A stretch of 64,000 bases of DNA from Tindallia californiensis (GTDB lineage: Bacteria > Bacillota > Clostridia > Peptostreptococcales > Tindalliaceae). Below the pieces are notes generated by a model, which was not told the DNA's origin, searched no databases, and worked only from the letters and a program-made list of their open reading frames with translations. Below, piece after piece: positions 61,496-64,000 of this stretch. Every line of letters begins with the position of its first letter. Position 1 is the stretch's first letter. Location: positions 124,001-188,000 of the forward strand of contig NZ_FNPV01000005.1 in assembly GCF_900107405.1 (NCBI RefSeq). Reading direction: 5' to 3'. Position numbers and translations under genes: made by a program.

Positions 61496-61955
61496 TGTTT
61501 GATACCCTCCCTCTGCATCCTGTTGTATATATTATATCGCTATTAATAAAATAATAGGTTTCATTCAGTTTATGTGAAGGGTGTATCGAAAACAAAGAAT
61601 ATAATTCATGATTCCTTTGTATGATTTCGAAATAATCTTTTAGCGGAAACTTGTTTTTAATAAATGACTCGCGGCAAACAATCCATTGGATTCCTCTTTT
61701 ATAACATGAGTTTATTGCAGCTCTGACTAAACCATCTTTAAAATCATAATCATGATCTGTTACTAAATAATCAAAAGTTGAAAAGGTATGTTCATAATTT
61801 GTTGTTGATAAAAAACCTTTGATTCTTTTGTCTTCCAAAAGAATCAAAATAGGACTGTTTTCATCAATAGAAAAATCCTTTGATACATTATTGCAAGTTA
61901 AGTAACATAAAAAGGCATCATAGTCAGAAGGTGTCAGTTCTTTTATTGAAATCAT
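61479..61955 (-). CDS. Unknown protein, possibly GNAT-like
   Basis: 158 residues between rluB and mnmM. The N-terminus 'ISIKELTPSDYDAFLCYL' and the beta-strand patterns ('ILILLEDKRIKGFLST', then 'TFDYLVTDHDYDFKDGLVRAAI') recall the acetyltransferase fold, but the acetyl-CoA loop (Q/R-x-x-G-x-G/A) is not clear, so I do not assign an activity. It starts directly after the rluB stop and ends inside the mnmM start, so all three are probably one transcript. Confidence 0.6.
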   Translation of the reverse strand: MISIKELTPSDYDAFLCYLTCNNVSKDFSIDENSPILILLEDKRIKGFLSTTNYEHTFSTFDYLVTDHDYDFKDGLVRAAINSCYKRGIQWIVCRESFIKNKFPLKDYFEIIQRNHELYSLFSIHPSHKLNETYYFINSDIIYTTGCRGRVSNIVSST

Positions 61956-62675
61956 TTACAGCCCCACTTCTTTCTTCAGTTGTGACTTCTCTTCCAACGT
62001 CAACATTCTATATTCTCCTATCTTTAAATTACCTAGGTTCAAGGAACCAATAGCTATACGTTCCAAATATATTACATGATGTCCAGCAGCCTGACACATT
62101 TTTCTAACTTGTCGGTTTCGTCCTTCTCTAATACAAATTTCTAACAACGTTCTATTCTTGCCCGAGTAATACTTAACGATAGTAACTTTAGATTTTCGAG
62201 TTTTTTTACCATCGATCACAATGCCATGACGCAATAGGTTTAATTCTTCTTGGGTTACATTGCCTTGTACCAGTACACGATATACTTTTTCAATATCATG
62301 CCGAGGGTGAGTTAATCGCTGTGCAAGTTCGCCATCATTTGTCAATACAAGCAATCCCGTAGTATTATAATCCAGTCTCCCAACAGGATAAATTCTTTCT
62401 TTAACTTTAACAATATCTAGAACTGATAATCTATTAAATTGATCTTTCGAAGTCGTTACGACGGCTTTTGGTTTATTAAGCATATAATACACTTTTGATT
62501 CAGAACACTTGATGACTTCCCCTTTATAACTAACTTGGTCTGTTTCTGGATCTATTTTACAACCTAATTCGTTTACAGGAACTCCATTTACAGAAACATC
62601 ACCATTCAAAATATAGCGTTCACAAATTCTTCTTGAACCAATTCCACATTGAGCTAAATATTTTTGTAATCTCAA
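61956..62675 (-). CDS. rluB: Ribosomal large subunit pseudouridine synthase RluB-type
   Basis: Pseudouridine synthase acting on 23S rRNA helix 89 region in homologues. N-terminal S4 domain ('MRLQKYLAQCGIGSRRICERYI'), then the RsuA/RluB catalytic core with the active Asp in 'PVGRLDYNTTGLLVLTNDG' and 'RQVRKMCQAAGHHVIYLERI'. 239 residues. It is followed immediately, with no gap, by the small unknown gene. Confidence 0.93.
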   Translation of the reverse strand: MRLQKYLAQCGIGSRRICERYILNGDVSVNGVPVNELGCKIDPETDQVSYKGEVIKCSESKVYYMLNKPKAVVTTSKDQFNRLSVLDIVKVKERIYPVGRLDYNTTGLLVLTNDGELAQRLTHPRHDIEKVYRVLVQGNVTQEELNLLRHGIVIDGKKTRKSKVTIVKYYSGKNRTLLEICIREGRNRQVRKMCQAAGHHVIYLERIAIGSLNLGNLKIGEYRMLTLEEKSQLKKEVGL

Positions 62676-62691
62676 GATATCAGCTCCTTTA

Positions 62692-63990
62692 CTAGGGATA
62701 GATACGATTTAATGTTCTAGCAAATGGAATAGTTTGCCTAATATGATCTATTCCGCAAACCCATGCTACCGTTCGTTCTAAACCCATGCCAAATCCTGAA
62801 TGTGGCACAGAACCATATTTTCGTAATTCTATATACCATTGATAAGGATCTTCCGGTAAATTTTCTTCTTTCATTTTTTTCAGTAATAAATCCAGATCGT
62901 GAATTCGCTGCGATCCACCAATTATTTCTCCATAACCCTCGGGGGCTATAAGATCAGCTCCTAAAATAACATTTGGATTTTCTGGGCATGGTTCCATATA
63001 GAAGGGTTTCATTTTTGCAGGAAAATGTGTAATAAAAACTGGTTTTTCATACTTTGAGGCAATATGAGATTCATGAGGAGCACCGAAATCATCACCCCAT
63101 TCAAATTCAAAATCTGCTTTTTGCAACATTTCAACAGCGTCTGTGTATGTGATTCGAGGAAAAGGCGGTTTGATTTTTTCCAGCAAAGCTGTATCTCTCT
63201 CTAACTCAGCTAGTTCTTGTCGGCGATTAGAAAGAACCGATTGCACAATATGAGCTATTAAGTTTTCTTGAATTACTAGATTTTCTTCAAAAGTAACATA
63301 TGCCATTTCAGGTTCTACCATCCAAAATTCATTAAGATGTTTTCTGGTTTTTGATTTTTCTGCTCGAAAGGTTGGACCAAAGCTATAAACTTTTCCAAAA
63401 GCCATTGCTGCTGCTTCGGCATATAACTGTCCCGTTTGAGATAAGTATGCATCTTCTCCAAAATAGTCAATGCCAAACAAATCTGTAGTTCCTTCGCAAC
63501 TTGTTGGGGTTATAACAGGCGGCTCGATTAATACAAAGCCATTGTCATGGAAATAATTGCGGATAGATAGATTAATTTCATCCCGGATACGTAAGATTGC
63601 ATTTTGTTTCGGGGTTCTCATCCACAGATGTCTATAGTCCATCAGAAAATCAGTCCCATGCTCTTTAAGTGAGATCGGATATCCTTCATCCGCCTGCGAA
63701 ACCATAGTGACTTCTTTAACTAGTAATTCAAATCCTAGCTTGGAGCGATCATCCTTTTGAACCATACCAGAAACTATAATAGATGATTCTTGGTTTAATT
63801 CTTTACAAAGATTAAAAACTTCATTATCAACCTCTTTTTTTATAACAACACCTTGAATGAATCCACTACCATCTCGTACTTGGAGAAATACTATTTTCCC
63901 ACTTGATCGTTTATTATAAAGCCAGCCGCGAATCAAAACCTCTTCACCTTCGAACCTGCTAATCTTCTCTATCGACACATAATTATTCAT
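62692..63990 (-). CDS. asnS: Asparaginyl-tRNA synthetase
   Basis: Class IIb aminoacyl-tRNA synthetase charging tRNA-Asn. N-terminal OB anticodon-binding domain ('[24 protein letters not shown]') and class II core with motif 2 '[24 protein letters not shown]' and motif 3 '[15 protein letters not shown]'. 432 residues, slightly short of the 460 of E. coli but complete. Its ATG is ten bases from the window edge, so its upstream ribosome site is only partly visible. Confidence 0.95.
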   Translation of the reverse strand: MNNYVSIEKISRFEGEEVLIRGWLYNKRSSGKIVFLQVRDGSGFIQGVVIKKEVDNEVFNLCKELNQESSIIVSGMVQKDDRSKLGFELLVKEVTMVSQADEGYPISLKEHGTDFLMDYRHLWMRTPKQNAILRIRDEINLSIRNYFHDNGFVLIEPPVITPTSCEGTTDLFGIDYFGEDAYLSQTGQLYAEAAAMAFGKVYSFGPTFRAEKSKTRKHLNEFWMVEPEMAYVTFEENLVIQENLIAHIVQSVLSNRRQELAELERDTALLEKIKPPFPRITYTDAVEMLQKADFEFEWGDDFGAPHESHIASKYEKPVFITHFPAKMKPFYMEPCPENPNVILGADLIAPEGYGEIIGGSQRIHDLDLLLKKMKEENLPEDPYQWYIELRKYGSVPHSGFGMGLERTVAWVCGIDHIRQTIPFARTLNRIYP

Positions 63991-64000
63991 AAGATTATCC

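Noticed and set aside
1-64000. CRISPR arrays, tRNA or rRNA genes, insertion sequences
   Set aside because: No evenly spaced repeats, cloverleaf patterns, rRNA-like stretches or transposase genes were seen while reading both strands. This was a reading by eye, so a tRNA scan could still find something I missed.

Overview
The window looks like a chromosomal segment of a low-GC, Gram-positive, anaerobic member of the Clostridia. The evidence is the AT-rich sequence, near-universal GGAGG-type ribosome binding sites, frequent TTG and GTG starts, an LPXTG surface protein, a four-subunit ferredoxin-dependent 2-oxoacid oxidoreductase, and gene orders typical of Firmicutes (efp/asp23/nusB/xseAB/ispA/dxs/tlyA/argR/recN; nudF/xerD/deoB; scpAB; miaB/mutS/mutL/miaA/hfq). 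An OLE RNA with its partner gene oapA suggests an extremophilic (for example alkaliphilic) anaerobe of the Alkaliphilus/Tindallia type; that placement is inference. I saw no tRNA, rRNA, CRISPR array, insertion sequence or prophage.

Layout. 1-2 kb: C-terminal part of a sortase-anchored surface protein. 2.1-6.1 kb: a possible small structured RNA with a terminator, then type IV pilus genes pilT, pilM, pilN and a pilO with a C-terminal LysM domain. 6.2-7.7 kb: aspA on the minus strand. 8.1-12.4 kb: a signalling cassette of a membrane diguanylate cyclase, a stand-alone receiver, a CheC-type phosphatase and a soluble hybrid histidine kinase. 12.4-17.2 kb: prepilin peptidase, several pseudopilins and a ComFB-type protein, interrupted by a chorismate mutase-shikimate kinase fusion and aroE. 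17.3-30.4 kb: pepP-like, efp, a zinc-ribbon protein, asp23, nusB, a TsaD-like paralogue, xseA, xseB, ispA, a DUF212 protein, OLE RNA, oapA, dxs, tlyA, argR, recN. 30.4-41.8 kb: recX (minus), then nudF, xerD, deoB, pdp, a DHH-CBS-tRNA nucleotidyltransferase fusion, an M50 protease, scpA, scpB, a second tyrosine recombinase and lexA. 41.8-64 kb is all on the minus strand: a methionine gamma-lyase-like protein, hfq, miaA, mutL, mutS, miaB, cheR, rpsA, an ispH-cmk fusion, an RpiR-type regulator, korCBAD, surE, oadA, mnmM, a small unknown protein, rluB and asnS.

The most notable system is the roughly 600-nt OLE RNA at about 24150-24745. It has its own consensus promoter, closing ends that pair, many internal helices and a 3' hairpin, and is followed by oapA inside the isoprenoid/DNA-repair operon. 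By eye, OapA resembles the DUF21/CNNM membrane domain of magnesium transporters, which would fit the reported link between OLE and magnesium homeostasis. The second theme is surface motility. Pilus assembly genes are interleaved with c-di-GMP synthesis, a possible phosphorelay with a CheC phosphatase, and a ComFB protein from a family reported to bind cyclic dinucleotides.
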